DNA of 64,000 bases from Aquimarina spinulae (lineage in GTDB: Bacteria; Bacteroidota; Bacteroidia; Flavobacteriales; Flavobacteriaceae), in the NCBI RefSeq assembly GCF_943373825.1, contig NZ_CALSBP010000001.1:1240001-1304000 (forward strand). Reading direction: 5' to 3'. Below the pieces are notes generated by a model. The model was given only the letters and a program-made list of their open reading frames with translations, was not told the origin of the DNA and made no database searches. Positions 6,847 through 18,991 of this stretch are shown here, piece after piece. The position numbers were made by a program, and so were the translations under genes. The number at the start of each line of letters is the position of its first letter. Within the stretch, counting starts at the first letter, position 1.

Positions 6847-8526
6847 ATGTGTGGAATTGTTTGTGCTTTTGATATAAAGCAAGACTCAGAGATGTTACGA
6901 CCTCAATTACTTGAGATGTCAAGAAAAATTAGACATAGAGGCCCGGATTGGAGTGGGATATACTCCAGCAAAAATGCAATACTAGCCCATGAAAGATTGG
7001 CTATAGTAGATCCGGTTTCTGGTAAACAACCATTGTTTAGTGCAGATAATAAATTGGTGCTAGCCGCTAATGGAGAAATTTATAATCACAGGGAGCTTCG
7101 TAAACAATTTGAAGGAACTTATGATTTTCAAACAGAATCTGATTGTGAGATAATTTTGGCACTATATAAGCAAAAAGGTGTAGATTTCTTAGATGATCTT
7201 AATGGTATTTTTGCTTTTGCACTATATGATGTAGAAAAGAATACATATTTTATTGCTAGAGATCATATGGGGATTATTCCTCTTTATATGGGGTGGGATC
7301 AAAACGGTACTTTCTATGTGGCATCTGAGTTAAAAGCTCTTGAAGGAGTTTGTACCAAAATAGAATTGTTTCCTCCAGGACATTATTTATCAAGTGAAGA
7401 AGAGGAGCCAAAGAAGTGGTATGTTAGAGATTGGTCTGAGTATAGAGCAGTGCAGGAAAATCAAACGAGTATTGATGAACTAAGAGATGCTTTAGAGGCC
7501 GCTGTTCATAGACAATTAATGTCTGATGTTCCTTACGGTGTTTTGCTATCTGGTGGATTAGATTCTTCAGTAACCTCTGCTATAGCAAAAAAATATTCAG
7601 AAAAACGAATAGAATCTGGTGACACCAAAGATGCATGGTGGCCAAAATTGCACTCGTTTTCTGTTGGATTAGAAGGTTCACCAGATTTGGAAGCTGCACA
7701 AAAAGTAGCCGATCATATAGGGACCATACATCACGAAATAAAATTTACTATTAGAGAAGGTCTTGATGCGATAAAAGATGTGATCTATAATTTAGAGACC
7801 TATGATATTACTACCATAAGAGCTTCGACTCCAATGTATTTGATGGCTAGAGTTATTAAATCTATGGGGGTAAAGATGGTACTGTCGGGAGAAGGAGCCG
7901 ATGAGATTTTTGGAGGGTATTTATATTTTCATAAAGCACCAAATGCAAAAGAATTTCATGAGGAAACTGTGCGTAAACTCAACAAATTACATATGTATGA
8001 TTGTTTACGAGCAAATAAATCGCTTGCCGCATGGGGAATTGAAGGGCGAGTTCCGTTTTTGGACAAAGAGTTTATGGATGTTGCAATGAGAATTAACCCA
8101 AAAGATAAAATGATCAACGGGGAGAGAATGGAAAAATGGGTTATTCGAAAGGCTTTTGAATCTTATTTGCCAGAAAGCGTTGTCTGGAGACAAAAAGAAC
8201 AATTCTCTGATGGAGTAGGGTACAGTTGGATCGATACATTAAAAGAAATTGTTGAGGTCGAAGTTACAGATGAGCAAATGGCGAATGCACATTTTAGGTT
8301 CCCAATACAAACACCTCAAAACAAAGAAGAATTTTATTATAGAACTATTTTTGAAGGACATTTTCCTAGTGATACTGCAGCATTAAGTGTTCCTCAAGAA
8401 CCATCGGTAGCATGTAGTACAAAAATTGCTTTAGAATGGGATGAAGCTTTTAAAAATATGAATGACCCAAGTGGAAGAGCTATTGCCAATGTACACGAAG
8501 AAGCTTATGATGATGTTACTATATGA
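6847..8526 (+). CDS. asnB: asparagine synthase B, glutamine-hydrolysing
   Basis: 559 residues, the usual length for AsnB. The N-terminal glutaminase domain begins MCGIV, so Cys2 becomes the nucleophile after Met removal and the start is certain. The synthetase domain has the ATP pyrophosphatase P-loop SGGLDSS near residue 237 and a later GEGADEIFGGY. It makes asparagine from aspartate, ATP and glutamine in the cytoplasm. It stands alone, with a rho-independent terminator 50 nt downstream. Confidence 0.96.
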   Translation: MCGIVCAFDIKQDSEMLRPQLLEMSRKIRHRGPDWSGIYSSKNAILAHERLAIVDPVSGKQPLFSADNKLVLAANGEIYNHRELRKQFEGTYDFQTESDCEIILALYKQKGVDFLDDLNGIFAFALYDVEKNTYFIARDHMGIIPLYMGWDQNGTFYVASELKALEGVCTKIELFPPGHYLSSEEEEPKKWYVRDWSEYRAVQENQTSIDELRDALEAAVHRQLMSDVPYGVLLSGGLDSSVTSAIAKKYSEKRIESGDTKDAWWPKLHSFSVGLEGSPDLEAAQKVADHIGTIHHEIKFTIREGLDAIKDVIYNLETYDITTIRASTPMYLMARVIKSMGVKMVLSGEGADEIFGGYLYFHKAPNAKEFHEETVRKLNKLHMYDCLRANKSLAAWGIEGRVPFLDKEFMDVAMRINPKDKMINGERMEKWVIRKAFESYLPESVVWRQKEQFSDGVGYSWIDTLKEIVEVEVTDEQMANAHFRFPIQTPQNKEEFYYRTIFEGHFPSDTAALSVPQEPSVACSTKIALEWDEAFKNMNDPSGRAIANVHEEAYDDVTI

Positions 8527-8574
8527 TAAAAATTACAGTTTATTCTAGCTGAAAGTTGAGTTAATTGAGATTAG

Positions 8575-8600
8575 AACCCTAAGAATATTTTCTTAGGGTT
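8575..8600 (+). terminator. asnB terminator
   Basis: AACCCTAAGAA and TTCTTAGGGTT form an 11-bp stem with loop TATT, followed by TTG. Confidence 0.75.
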
Positions 8601-8632
8601 TTGTAATATATCTTATGTCGAAAATTAAAACA

Positions 8633-8666
8633 AAAGAAAGCTACAAAATTAATTGTAGCCTTCTTT
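8633..8666 (-). terminator. terminator of the astacin-like gene
   Basis: A 14-nt stem with one mismatch (AAAGAAaGCTACAA with TTGTAGCcTTCTTT), 6-nt loop, 24 nt beyond the leftward stop codon. Confidence 0.6.
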
Positions 8667-8689
8667 ACTTTTAGGTAATATGAGCTAAT

Positions 8690-9706
8690 TTAGTTGCTAC
8701 ATCTTTCTCCCCGAAGCCATCTATTATTACTTTGTAACGTGTATAAATAACCAGAGTAGGTTACTCTATCTCCTATAGCATACGATTGTCCCGAAGACCA
8801 TGGACTTACACCTGCACATGGGTCGCTAGAGTGGGATGGATATGCTTTGTTGGTCCCTTCAATATCTAATGGGGAAATAGTTTTTTGAGCTCCATTATAC
8901 GTTTGCCCATTAAGTAAGGTAATTGTTGGTTGACCATTTTTAGAAAAACCATAAGGATGATACATCATTATAGAGTTAATATCGAATTTTCTAGTTAATA
9001 ATTGTGCACTTGAACTTTTTCTGAAATTACCTTCCATACCCGACCGGATATTATTCCACTTTATAATAACATAGTCATCTCTGTCAGATCTTGTTTGTTC
9101 ATGAACAAACCCAAGAGTATGCCCCAATTCATGTGCAATAAGACTGGCGCTAGCTCTATTTCCTAATTGTACAGTTCCTCTGGTTCCTTGTACACCAAAG
9201 GATGCTCTGCCACATCCTGAACAAACATTGGTAGATTCATAAATTGTTACATAGTAAGACTCATTGGTTCTTTTTTTGAATTTAATATTAGTTTTACTGG
9301 TCCATCGTCTAAAAGCCTCGGTAAGATTACTACGTAAATTACTATTTAAGTTTCCAAGAACATAAACTATGGTATTGTTTGGCCATTTATTAGTAGAACC
9401 CCATAAAGCTAGTTTTTGATCAGCTTCAGCAGCACTCGGGGCAGCTTTTGGATCAAAAGGAGCAGGAGGAGTGTCTGATAATATTTCTTCAGAAAGAATG
9501 ATATCTGAGTTGTAGAGAAATTCTCCATTGCCTATATCTTCGACAGTTACCAAATCTCCCTGAAAATATTTTTCAATAGTTTTTCCAGTTGTTAATAATG
9601 AGTTTGTATTTATGCTCTCATCAATGTTTTCTTTTTGACAAGAAGCAAAAAGTAATACCACACCTAGTACCAGAGTCTTAAGTGCATTAATTTTTTTAGT
9701 TTTCAT
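8690..9706 (-). CDS. astacin-family (M12A) lipoprotein metalloprotease with C-terminal carbohydrate-binding-like domain
   Basis: I start at the ATG ending at 9706, because the sequence then opens with a lipoprotein signal (FASC, Cys23); the longer frame adds an implausible leader. It encodes 338 residues. A propeptide-like region (about 24-100) precedes the catalytic domain. Zinc site HELGHTLGFVHE gives His192, His196 and His202, and the Met-turn is SIMMYHP. The C-terminus (about 295-338; WSSGQSYAIGDRVTYSGYLY) looks like a CBM5/12 chitin-binding module. It is probably an envelope-anchored or secreted protease acting on polymer-attached protein. Confidence 0.88.
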   Translation of the reverse strand: MKTKKINALKTLVLGVVLLFASCQKENIDESINTNSLLTTGKTIEKYFQGDLVTVEDIGNGEFLYNSDIILSEEILSDTPPAPFDPKAAPSAAEADQKLALWGSTNKWPNNTIVYVLGNLNSNLRSNLTEAFRRWTSKTNIKFKKRTNESYYVTIYESTNVCSGCGRASFGVQGTRGTVQLGNRASASLIAHELGHTLGFVHEQTRSDRDDYVIIKWNNIRSGMEGNFRKSSSAQLLTRKFDINSIMMYHPYGFSKNGQPTITLLNGQTYNGAQKTISPLDIEGTNKAYPSHSSDPCAGVSPWSSGQSYAIGDRVTYSGYLYTLQSNNRWLRGERCSN

Positions 9707-12089
<2,383 letters not shown>

Positions 12090-12114
12090 ACAATAGCTTA
12101 GAAGTATATTTAAG

Positions 12115-12141
12115 ATCCGCTATATAATAGGTATAGCGGAT
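12115..12141 (+). terminator. gyrB terminator
   Basis: ATCCGCTATA and TATAGCGGAT form a 10-bp stem with a 7-nt loop, followed by a run of seven T. Confidence 0.85.
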
Positions 12142-12178
12142 TTTTTTTATATTGCAATGCCTATTAAACCCAAATCTT

Positions 12179-13180
12179 ATGAAAAAATGTACTTTGCTGT
12201 TGGCATTACTTCTAGGTCATGTTACGTTTTCGCAAACAGATATCGATCAAATTCTTGAAATAGGAATTGAAAATGCCCAGAGATTTAGTGAAGATTATTT
12301 TGCATCTGCAGGAGAGTCCTTAGTAAATGCTATGTCAAATGGTTGGTATAATACAGCAGAAACAAAGAAATTGTGGCACTTCGAAGCTGGGATTGTAGGT
12401 AACCTTTCCTTTGTAAGAGAAGAAAAACAATCCTTTGTTCTAAATGTGCAGAATTATACAGATTTAACATTTAGAAATGGGCAAACCAGTCAGACTGTTG
12501 CAAATGCATTAGGTGTAAACCGAGAAGAAATAGCAGTAGTGATAAATCGAGGCCAAGCTACAGAATTAGAAGTTATTTTACCAAATGGGATAGGTGATTC
12601 TGAAATTGGTTCTTTACCAAGCGGATTTATTCAAGGATCAATGGGATTAATAAAAAGTACAGAAATAAAACTTAGATTTTTGCCAAGGATCAAAGCGGTA
12701 CAAGATGCAGAAATACAACTGTATGGTGTTGCTTTTCAGCATGAGTTTACCGATTGGGTTTTTCCGTTAAAGAGATGGCCCGTTAGACTATCTGCTTTAT
12801 TAGGATATACCAATGTAAAAGGTTTTTATGATATTAATGCCAGTAGTGGGATAGAAGGTGCAGATCAGGAAGTGCGCTTAAATACTAATTCATGGTTGAT
12901 CACAGGTATTGTATCTACCAAATTACCGGTTTTAAACTTTTATGGGGGGCTAGGATATTATTTTGGCTCGAGTGATGCAGATTTATTGGGAACCTATCAA
13001 ATCCAGAATGGACCGCTAACATCACAAACGGTAATAGATCCAATAAGTGTGAAAAACAGAACAAAAGGAGTTAAAGCATCAATTGGCGCAAAAGTACAGT
13101 TTGGTATTTTTAGAGCGAATCTGGATTATACATTGCAAAACTATAATAACCTTTCTTTAGGACTTAATTTTGGCTGGTAA
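12179..13180 (+). CDS. probable outer-membrane beta-barrel protein (DUF6588-like)
   Basis: I start at the ATG at 12179, which puts a Sec signal (MKKCTLLLALLLGHVTFSQ) at the very N-terminus; the upstream Met at 12152 adds nine residues and overlaps the gyrB terminator spacing. The mature 314 residues alternate hydrophobic and polar residues, with repeated strand-like segments and an end (LSLGLNFGW) with an aromatic last residue, typical of outer-membrane barrels. Its look fits the Bacteroidota family DUF6588, but I cannot confirm that here. Function unknown. Confidence 0.7.
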   Translation: MKKCTLLLALLLGHVTFSQTDIDQILEIGIENAQRFSEDYFASAGESLVNAMSNGWYNTAETKKLWHFEAGIVGNLSFVREEKQSFVLNVQNYTDLTFRNGQTSQTVANALGVNREEIAVVINRGQATELEVILPNGIGDSEIGSLPSGFIQGSMGLIKSTEIKLRFLPRIKAVQDAEIQLYGVAFQHEFTDWVFPLKRWPVRLSALLGYTNVKGFYDINASSGIEGADQEVRLNTNSWLITGIVSTKLPVLNFYGGLGYYFGSSDADLLGTYQIQNGPLTSQTVIDPISVKNRTKGVKASIGAKVQFGIFRANLDYTLQNYNNLSLGLNFGW

Positions 13181-13202
13181 TTAACACTCTATTTGTTAAT
13201 TA
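13178..13202 (+). terminator. weak hairpin overlapping the stop of the barrel gene
   Basis: TAATTAACA and TGTTAATTA form a 9-bp AT stem with loop CTCTATT, beginning at the stop codon itself. Confidence 0.4.
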
Positions 13203-13266
13203 ATTCATCAAAGAATTCGTATTTTCGCGAAATAAATAAGTTTAATTACATTCAAAAAAATATACC

Positions 13267-14193
13267 ATGAAAGTTACAGTAGTAGGAGCTGGTGCAGTAG
13301 GTGCTAGTTGCGCTGAATATATAGCAATAAAGAATTTTGCTTCAGAAGTAGTAGTGTTAGATATTAAAGAAGGATATGCAGAAGGAAAAGCAATGGATCT
13401 CATGCAAACCGCTTCTTTAAACGGGTTTGATACCAAAATCACTGGTACTACAGGAGATTATTCTAAAACTGCAGGAAGTGATATTGCTGTAATTACTTCA
13501 GGAATTCCTCGTAAACCAGGAATGACAAGAGAAGAATTAATTGGTATTAATGCAGGGATTGTTAAAACAGTATCTTCAAGTTTGATAGAACACTCTCCTA
13601 ATGCTATTATTATTGTGGTTAGTAATCCTATGGATACAATGACCTATTTGGTACATAAAACAACCAATCTTCCTAAAAATAGAATTATCGGTATGGGTGG
13701 TGCTTTAGATAGTGCTCGTTTTAAGTATAGATTAGCAGAAGCATTAGGTGCTCCTATTTCTGATGTTGACGGAATGGTAATTGGTGGTCATAGCGATAAA
13801 GGTATGGTGCCATTAACAAGATTGGCTACGAGAAATAGTGTGCCTGTTTCAGAATTTATTTCAGAAGAAAGAATAGAGCAAGTAGCTGCAGATACTAAAG
13901 TTGGTGGAGCTACATTAACCAAATTATTAGGTACATCGGCATGGTATGCTCCGGGAGCAGCAGTATCTGGTTTAGTACAAGCAATCGCTTGTGATCAAAA
14001 GAAAATTTTCCCTTGTTCTACTTTGTTAGAAGGAGAATATGGATTAAATGATCTTTGTATCGGTGCGCCAGTTGTATTAGGTAGAAACGGAATCGAAAAG
14101 ATTGTTGAAATAGAACTTAACGATGCAGAAAAAGCTAAACTTGCAGAAAGTGCTGAAGGTGTTAAGAAAACAAATGGATTATTAGAGTTATAA
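13267..14193 (+). CDS. mdh: malate dehydrogenase
   Basis: 308 residues, NAD-dependent, of the LDH-like type. The Rossmann motif GAGAVGASCAEY is at 7-18, followed by acidic Asp33 (VVLDI) for NAD. RKPGMTREEL near residue 80 contains the arginine that selects oxaloacetate/malate over pyruvate. The catalytic His is in GGHSDKGMVPL (about 174). It interconverts malate and oxaloacetate in the TCA cycle. It is monocistronic with a clear terminator. Confidence 0.95.
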   Translation: MKVTVVGAGAVGASCAEYIAIKNFASEVVVLDIKEGYAEGKAMDLMQTASLNGFDTKITGTTGDYSKTAGSDIAVITSGIPRKPGMTREELIGINAGIVKTVSSSLIEHSPNAIIIVVSNPMDTMTYLVHKTTNLPKNRIIGMGGALDSARFKYRLAEALGAPISDVDGMVIGGHSDKGMVPLTRLATRNSVPVSEFISEERIEQVAADTKVGGATLTKLLGTSAWYAPGAAVSGLVQAIACDQKKIFPCSTLLEGEYGLNDLCIGAPVVLGRNGIEKIVEIELNDAEKAKLAESAEGVKKTNGLLEL

Positions 14194-14214
14194 TATATCC
14201 TTATAAATAAGTTT

Positions 14215-14243
14215 AATAAGAGCTGCTTTATGCAGCTCTTATT
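14215..14243 (+). terminator. mdh terminator
   Basis: AATAAGAGCTGC pairs with GCAGCTCTTATT (12 bp, 5-nt loop), followed by GTTTTTA. Confidence 0.85.
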
Positions 14244-14427
14244 GTTTTTACGATAGTGTAGAAATATGATTTTCTCTAATTAATGAAGTCTTTACAGTAC
14301 AACAAGCCTCGGTTTTGATGTTTTTTGAATAGTGATAAATACCAAAATTGAAACTTATACGTTTTGATGTTCAAAGATTGCAATAGATATTTATTTGAAG
14401 ACTTTAGAAATGCAGTTTTAATTTTTT

Positions 14428-14435
14428 TATATTTG
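14428..14435 (+). promoter_or_regulatory. TAnnTTTG box 4 nt before a start codon
   Basis: TATATTTG ends only 4 nt before the ATG at 14440. If this is the -7 element, the transcript would be leaderless. No TTG at -33 is evident. Confidence 0.4.
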
Positions 14436-14439
14436 CCGC

Positions 14440-15060
14440 ATGAAGAAAAAATGGTACTTCGGGATTTTAATTTCTGCTTTAGCAACGCTTGTTGTTATTC
14501 AGCAGCAAACCGTAGTACCTAATCAGGAAATTGTATTAGAGTTTGTTAATAATGAGATTACTTCTGTTGAAGCTCAAAATGCGATAACACTTGTAAAAAA
14601 ACAACTACAATCTATAGGGGTTCAACATACAAGGATATCAAAGGGGCTAAAAAATGGCAAGCTCAAAATTGCTTACTATAGTGATGCAGATGTAGAGTAC
14701 ATAAAGAGAATACTTTCTGAAGCACATGATGTAGCCCTGGATCATGTTTTTTACGACCAAAATGAAGATGATAACCAGTTTCCTTTAAATAAAAATTCTA
14801 AAGACTATAATCTCGATGTTTATGAAATCCAAAAAAGTACAGATTTTGATGCTGACTTTAATGGAAAGTATGTTTTAGAAGTAAAACATGAACGCGATGG
14901 CTATTCTGGTTCTAACTCGTATAGTTTTGTTAAAGAAATAGATACCGATTATATTGATAGGCTTGTAAAGATAGCCCAAAAAGTAAATACAAATATTGCA
15001 ATTGCAATAGATAATACTTCACATAACATTCCAGAAGTAAGAGCTGGACCAATCTCTTGA
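14440..15060 (+). CDS. membrane-anchored protein of unknown function upstream of secDF
   Basis: 206 residues. Residues 5-22 form one uncleaved-looking hydrophobic helix, and the rest is soluble and mixed alpha/beta, probably on the periplasmic side. I recognise no family motif. It precedes secDF by 176 nt in the same direction, and an AT-rich leader between them could hold a secDF promoter, so the two need not be co-transcribed. The start is supported by the N-terminal anchor. Confidence 0.65.
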   Translation: MKKKWYFGILISALATLVVIQQQTVVPNQEIVLEFVNNEITSVEAQNAITLVKKQLQSIGVQHTRISKGLKNGKLKIAYYSDADVEYIKRILSEAHDVALDHVFYDQNEDDNQFPLNKNSKDYNLDVYEIQKSTDFDADFNGKYVLEVKHERDGYSGSNSYSFVKEIDTDYIDRLVKIAQKVNTNIAIAIDNTSHNIPEVRAGPIS

Positions 15061-15236
15061 TTGGAATTTACAGCTTTTAAGAAATTCCTAAAAACTACCA
15101 TATTTTAAAATAGAGCTTTTGTCAATAGTTTGATAAAGCTTAATCACACAGTATTAAATAATTAAAAATAATTGTCAAGCCTTGAGTATAGTATATAATT
15201 ACTCGTTTTAACAGGTTTGACCAAAATAAATAAATA

Positions 15237-18200
15237 ATGCAAAATAAAGGACTTGTTAGGGTATTTGCTATTTTATTTGGCTTGGTATGTATTTACCAAT
15301 TGTCATATACATACATGGCCTACACAAAAGAGGCAGAAGCTGAAATTTATGCACAGCAAAAGTATCCCGAAAGCGTAAAAGACTATTCAAAATTAAGGGA
15401 GACCGCAGAGCGTAATTATTTAGATTCTATTGGTAAAGAAGAAATTTTTGCCGGTATTACATATAATGATGCAAAGGATAAAGAACTTAATAAAGGGCTT
15501 GACCTTAAAGGAGGGATTAATGTTATTCTGCAAATTTCTGTAAAAGATATTTTAAGTGGGCTAGCTAATAAATCTAAAGACCCATCGTTTAATCAAGCTT
15601 TGCTTGCTACCGATGAGGTACAGAAAAATAGTCAGAATAATTATATTGATGATTTCTTTACCGAATTTGAAAAAATTCCGGATGCAAAGTTAGCATCACC
15701 AGATATTTTTGCAAACAAAAATCTAAGTGATGATATCACTTATGATATGACCAATGAGCAGGTTAAACCTATCCTGAAACGTAAGATTGACGAGTCTGTA
15801 ATATCTGCATTCGAAGTATTACGTAAGCGTATTGATAAGTTTGGAGTTACACAACCTAATATCCAGCGTTTAGGAGAATCTGGTCGTATTTTGGTAGAAC
15901 TTCCTGGAGCAAAAGATATAGAGAGAGTAAAAAGCTTGGTAACAAGTACAGCTCAATTAGAATTTTGGGACGTATATAAGATGGAAGAAGTTTTTAATCA
16001 TCTTATTGCTGCTAATAATTTGATTAAAGAAGAGCTTGAAGGTGTAGATGAAATAAAAGAAAAAGTTGCAGAAACTAGTGAAACGTTAGTAGATTCTACT
16101 CAGGTAGATACGGCAAAAGTTGATTCTACAACAACTGATGCTGACGCAGCTATCGAAAACTTATTAGAAGATGCAGAAGATTCTACAGATATTGAAGCGC
16201 AGGTAAATCCATTGTTTGATCTAATTGTAGGACAAGGAAGACAAGGGGGGCCAGTAGTGGCTACTGTAGAGAAGAAGAATGCAGATCAATTTATGGCATA
16301 TCTTAATGATCCTAAAGTAAAAGCTTTATTGCCGGTAGAGCAACGTTTTATGAAATTTGCCTGGGGAAAACCAGAAAAAGATTCTGAGTTTTTAGATTTA
16401 TATGCTATAAAAGGAAATAGAGATAATGAGCCAGAACTAAGTGGTGGTGTTATTACAGATGCAAGACAAGAATATAGCCAATTAGGTAAAGTAACAGTTA
16501 CCATGCAAATGGATGGTAAAGGAGCTAAAAAATGGGAAGAAATGACTGGTCGTGCTTTTAATCAAAGCAGTCAGATAGCAGTTGTATTAGATGATATAGT
16601 ATATTCTGCTCCAGGTGTTACAACAGGAGCAATTAGTGGAGGAAGAAGTGAAATCACTGGAGATTTTTCTATAGAAGAAGGTCAGGATTTGGCAAATGTA
16701 TTAAGAGCAGGTAAATTACCAGCCTCTGCCGATATTATACAAAGTGAAGTAGTAGGACCATCATTAGGTCAAGAAGCTATTGATAGTGGTGTCATGTCTT
16801 TTGCAATAGCATTAGTATTGATTCTGATCTGGATGGTGTTTTACTATGGTAAAGCTGGACTTTTTGCAGATGTGGCCTTGGTGGTTAATATCTTATTTAT
16901 TTTTGGAGTATTAGCAGGATTAAAAGCGGTATTAACGCTTCCTGGTATTGCAGGTATTGTATTAACGATTGGTATGTCGGTTGATGCAAACGTATTAATA
17001 TTTGAACGAATTAAAGAAGAGCTGGCAAAAGGTAAATCTCAGGTAGATGCTATAAAAGATGGATTTAATAATGCATTATCATCAATACTTGATGCAAATA
17101 TAACTACAGGTCTTACAGGTCTTATTTTATTAGTTATTGGTACTGGACCAATTAAAGGATTTGCGACTACCTTATTAATAGGTATTTTAACCTCATTGTT
17201 TACAGCGATTTTTGTTACCAGATTATTTATAGATGGTTATGGTAAAAATGGTAAAGAGCTGGCTTTTTCTACAGGAGCAACCAAAAACTTATTTAAGAAC
17301 GTTAATGTTAATTTCTTAAAGAAGCGTAAAATTGCGTATGTCATTTCTGGTATTATTATCGTAGCTGGTATTGGTTCTTTATTTACTAATGGACTGGATC
17401 AAGGTGTAGATTTTGTAGGAGGAAGAACGTATACTGTTCGTTTTGCAAAAGATGTTGTTCCTGCTGTAGTAGAGAAAGATCTTGTTGCTGCTTTTGAAAG
17501 TGCACAAGCAAAAACTTACGGAACAAATAATCAACTAAAAATTACGACAAAGTATAAAGTTGATGAAACAGGAGAAGAAGTAGATGCAGAAATTTCAAAC
17601 AAATTATTTACAGCTTTAAAACCGTATTTAACAGATGGATTAACCTATGATCAATTTGCTAATGGCGGGGACGATAAGCAAGTAGGTATTATGCATTCTA
17701 TGAAAGTAGGACCAACAATTGCCGATGATATTAAGCAAGCAGCATTTTGGTCTGTACTTGCGTCTCTTATAGTTGTATTCCTATATATCTTACTGCGATT
17801 TAGAAGATGGCAGTTTAGTTTAGGTGCAGTTGCGGCGGTATTCCATGATGTATTGATAGTACTGGGGATATTCTCTCTAACCTATAAATTTATGCCATTT
17901 AATATGGAAATTGATCAGGCGTTTATTGCGGCTATACTTACGGTAATCGGATACTCGTTAAATGATACCGTGGTTGTATTTGATAGAATTAGGGAATTCT
18001 TCAACGAGCATACTGGAAGACCGTTGGATAGAAACGTTAATGGAGCTTTAAATAGTACGTTAAGTCGTACTTTAAATACATCTTTAACTACATTATTGGT
18101 ACTGATCGCGATCTTTATATTCGCAGTGCCTTTAAGAGGGTTTATGTTCTCGTTAATTATTGGTGTGATTATAGGTACTTATTCGTCACTATTTATTGCA

Positions 18201-18275
18201 ACTCCGGTAATGTATGATACAGTGCGTAAAGTTGGTTTAAAGACTAAAGAAAAAGAAACCGAAGAGAAGAAGTAA
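15237..18275 (+). CDS. secDF: protein translocase SecDF fusion
   Basis: 1012 residues with SecD (about 1-680) and SecF (about 690-1012) fused, as usual in Bacteroidota. SecD has an N-terminal membrane helix, the DLKGGINVIL motif near 90, a large periplasmic region with a Asp/Thr/Ser/Glu-rich insert (about 275-320), and a five-helix block with GMSVDANVLIFERIKEE near 583. SecF has the matching GVDFVGGRTY near 727 and NDTVVVFDRIRE near 910. It uses the proton gradient to pull exported proteins through SecYEG. Confidence 0.95.
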   Translation: MQNKGLVRVFAILFGLVCIYQLSYTYMAYTKEAEAEIYAQQKYPESVKDYSKLRETAERNYLDSIGKEEIFAGITYNDAKDKELNKGLDLKGGINVILQISVKDILSGLANKSKDPSFNQALLATDEVQKNSQNNYIDDFFTEFEKIPDAKLASPDIFANKNLSDDITYDMTNEQVKPILKRKIDESVISAFEVLRKRIDKFGVTQPNIQRLGESGRILVELPGAKDIERVKSLVTSTAQLEFWDVYKMEEVFNHLIAANNLIKEELEGVDEIKEKVAETSETLVDSTQVDTAKVDSTTTDADAAIENLLEDAEDSTDIEAQVNPLFDLIVGQGRQGGPVVATVEKKNADQFMAYLNDPKVKALLPVEQRFMKFAWGKPEKDSEFLDLYAIKGNRDNEPELSGGVITDARQEYSQLGKVTVTMQMDGKGAKKWEEMTGRAFNQSSQIAVVLDDIVYSAPGVTTGAISGGRSEITGDFSIEEGQDLANVLRAGKLPASADIIQSEVVGPSLGQEAIDSGVMSFAIALVLILIWMVFYYGKAGLFADVALVVNILFIFGVLAGLKAVLTLPGIAGIVLTIGMSVDANVLIFERIKEELAKGKSQVDAIKDGFNNALSSILDANITTGLTGLILLVIGTGPIKGFATTLLIGILTSLFTAIFVTRLFIDGYGKNGKELAFSTGATKNLFKNVNVNFLKKRKIAYVISGIIIVAGIGSLFTNGLDQGVDFVGGRTYTVRFAKDVVPAVVEKDLVAAFESAQAKTYGTNNQLKITTKYKVDETGEEVDAEISNKLFTALKPYLTDGLTYDQFANGGDDKQVGIMHSMKVGPTIADDIKQAAFWSVLASLIVVFLYILLRFRRWQFSLGAVAAVFHDVLIVLGIFSLTYKFMPFNMEIDQAFIAAILTVIGYSLNDTVVVFDRIREFFNEHTGRPLDRNVNGALNSTLSRTLNTSLTTLLVLIAIFIFAVPLRGFMFSLIIGVIIGTYSSLFIATPVMYDTVRKVGLKTKEKETEEKK

Positions 18276-18300
18276 TCTCTTTTGAAGTTATAATTATAAA

Positions 18301-18330
18301 AATCCTTTCTAAGCAATTAGAAAGGATTTT
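18301..18330 (+). terminator. secDF terminator
   Basis: AATCCTTTCTAA pairs with TTAGAAAGGATT (12 bp, 6-nt loop), followed by TTTG. A separate palindromic repeat follows at 18348. Confidence 0.85.
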
Positions 18331-18347
18331 TGTTTATGTATATTTTC

Positions 18348-18380
18348 AAACCTCACAGGTTTTCTAAACCTGTGAGGTTT
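18348..18380. repeat. palindromic intergenic repeat, copy A
   Basis: Perfect 15-bp arms AAACCTCACAGGTTT / AAACCTGTGAGGTTT with a 3-nt loop. A near-identical palindrome occurs at 38747-38779, 20 kb away. Both sit between genes. It may act as an extra terminator here, between convergent secDF and the DUF192 gene. Confidence 0.75.
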
Positions 18381-18390
18381 GATTGTTTTT

Positions 18391-18888
18391 TTACATCTTG
18401 GTGAAAGAAATAGAATCACCAGCTTTAAGATTCCAGGTATCAGTAAGTTTAGCATTAACTTCTAACACATATTGTGCTGGCCCTTCAGATGGTAATGAAG
18501 ATTCATTAAGAGGCTGTGCGTTTTTTTGGATACTTACCACCTTGTTTTTTGCATCTATAAATATGATATCCAAAGGGAACTTTGTGTTTTTCATATAAAA
18601 CGAATGCGGAGCTTCTTCAGAAAATATAAATAACATACCCCGATCCTTCTGCATAGATTTGCGATACATCAAACCTGTTTCTCTTTCGTAATCAGAGTCG
18701 GCAATTTCGATATCTAATTTGGTTATTGGATTAGGGATTGAATCCTTTAGGTCAAACAAAGAAAGTTCACCTTCCTTGGTAAATGTGATCTCCTTAGTCA
18801 GATTCTTGTCATTTTTAGATTCTGTTTTACAAGAAAACATACTTAGTGTTGCACACGCAAAAATTGAAATATAAATGCTTTTTTTCAT
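18391..18888 (-). CDS. DUF192 family lipoprotein
   Basis: I start at the ATG ending at 18888, giving 165 residues that open with a lipoprotein signal (SMFSC, Cys20); the longer frame would bury it. The DUF192 core is clear: RETGLMYRKSMQKDRGMLFIF, HSFYMKNTKFPLDIIFID and PAQYVLEVNA (about residues 70-155). The family is widespread in the periplasm of bacteria and its function is unknown. It is leftward and convergent with secDF. Confidence 0.87.
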   Translation of the reverse strand: MKKSIYISIFACATLSMFSCKTESKNDKNLTKEITFTKEGELSLFDLKDSIPNPITKLDIEIADSDYERETGLMYRKSMQKDRGMLFIFSEEAPHSFYMKNTKFPLDIIFIDAKNKVVSIQKNAQPLNESSLPSEGPAQYVLEVNAKLTDTWNLKAGDSISFTKM

Positions 18889-18914
18889 CAGTTTTTTTAT
18901 AAGAACTAAAAGTA

Positions 18915-18958
18915 GATAAAAAAGCCGCACTTCAAAAATCTGAAGTACGACTTTTATC
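18915..18958 (-). terminator. terminator of the creD gene
   Basis: A roughly 18-bp imperfect stem (GATAAAA...CGCACTTCA with TGAAGTACG...TTTTATC) lies just past the leftward creD stop and ends in T-rich sequence. It overlaps the upstream region of the DUF192 gene and so separates the two transcripts. Confidence 0.65.
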
Positions 18959-18991
18959 AACTAACTAACCAGCTAATTTTATATGCCTTAT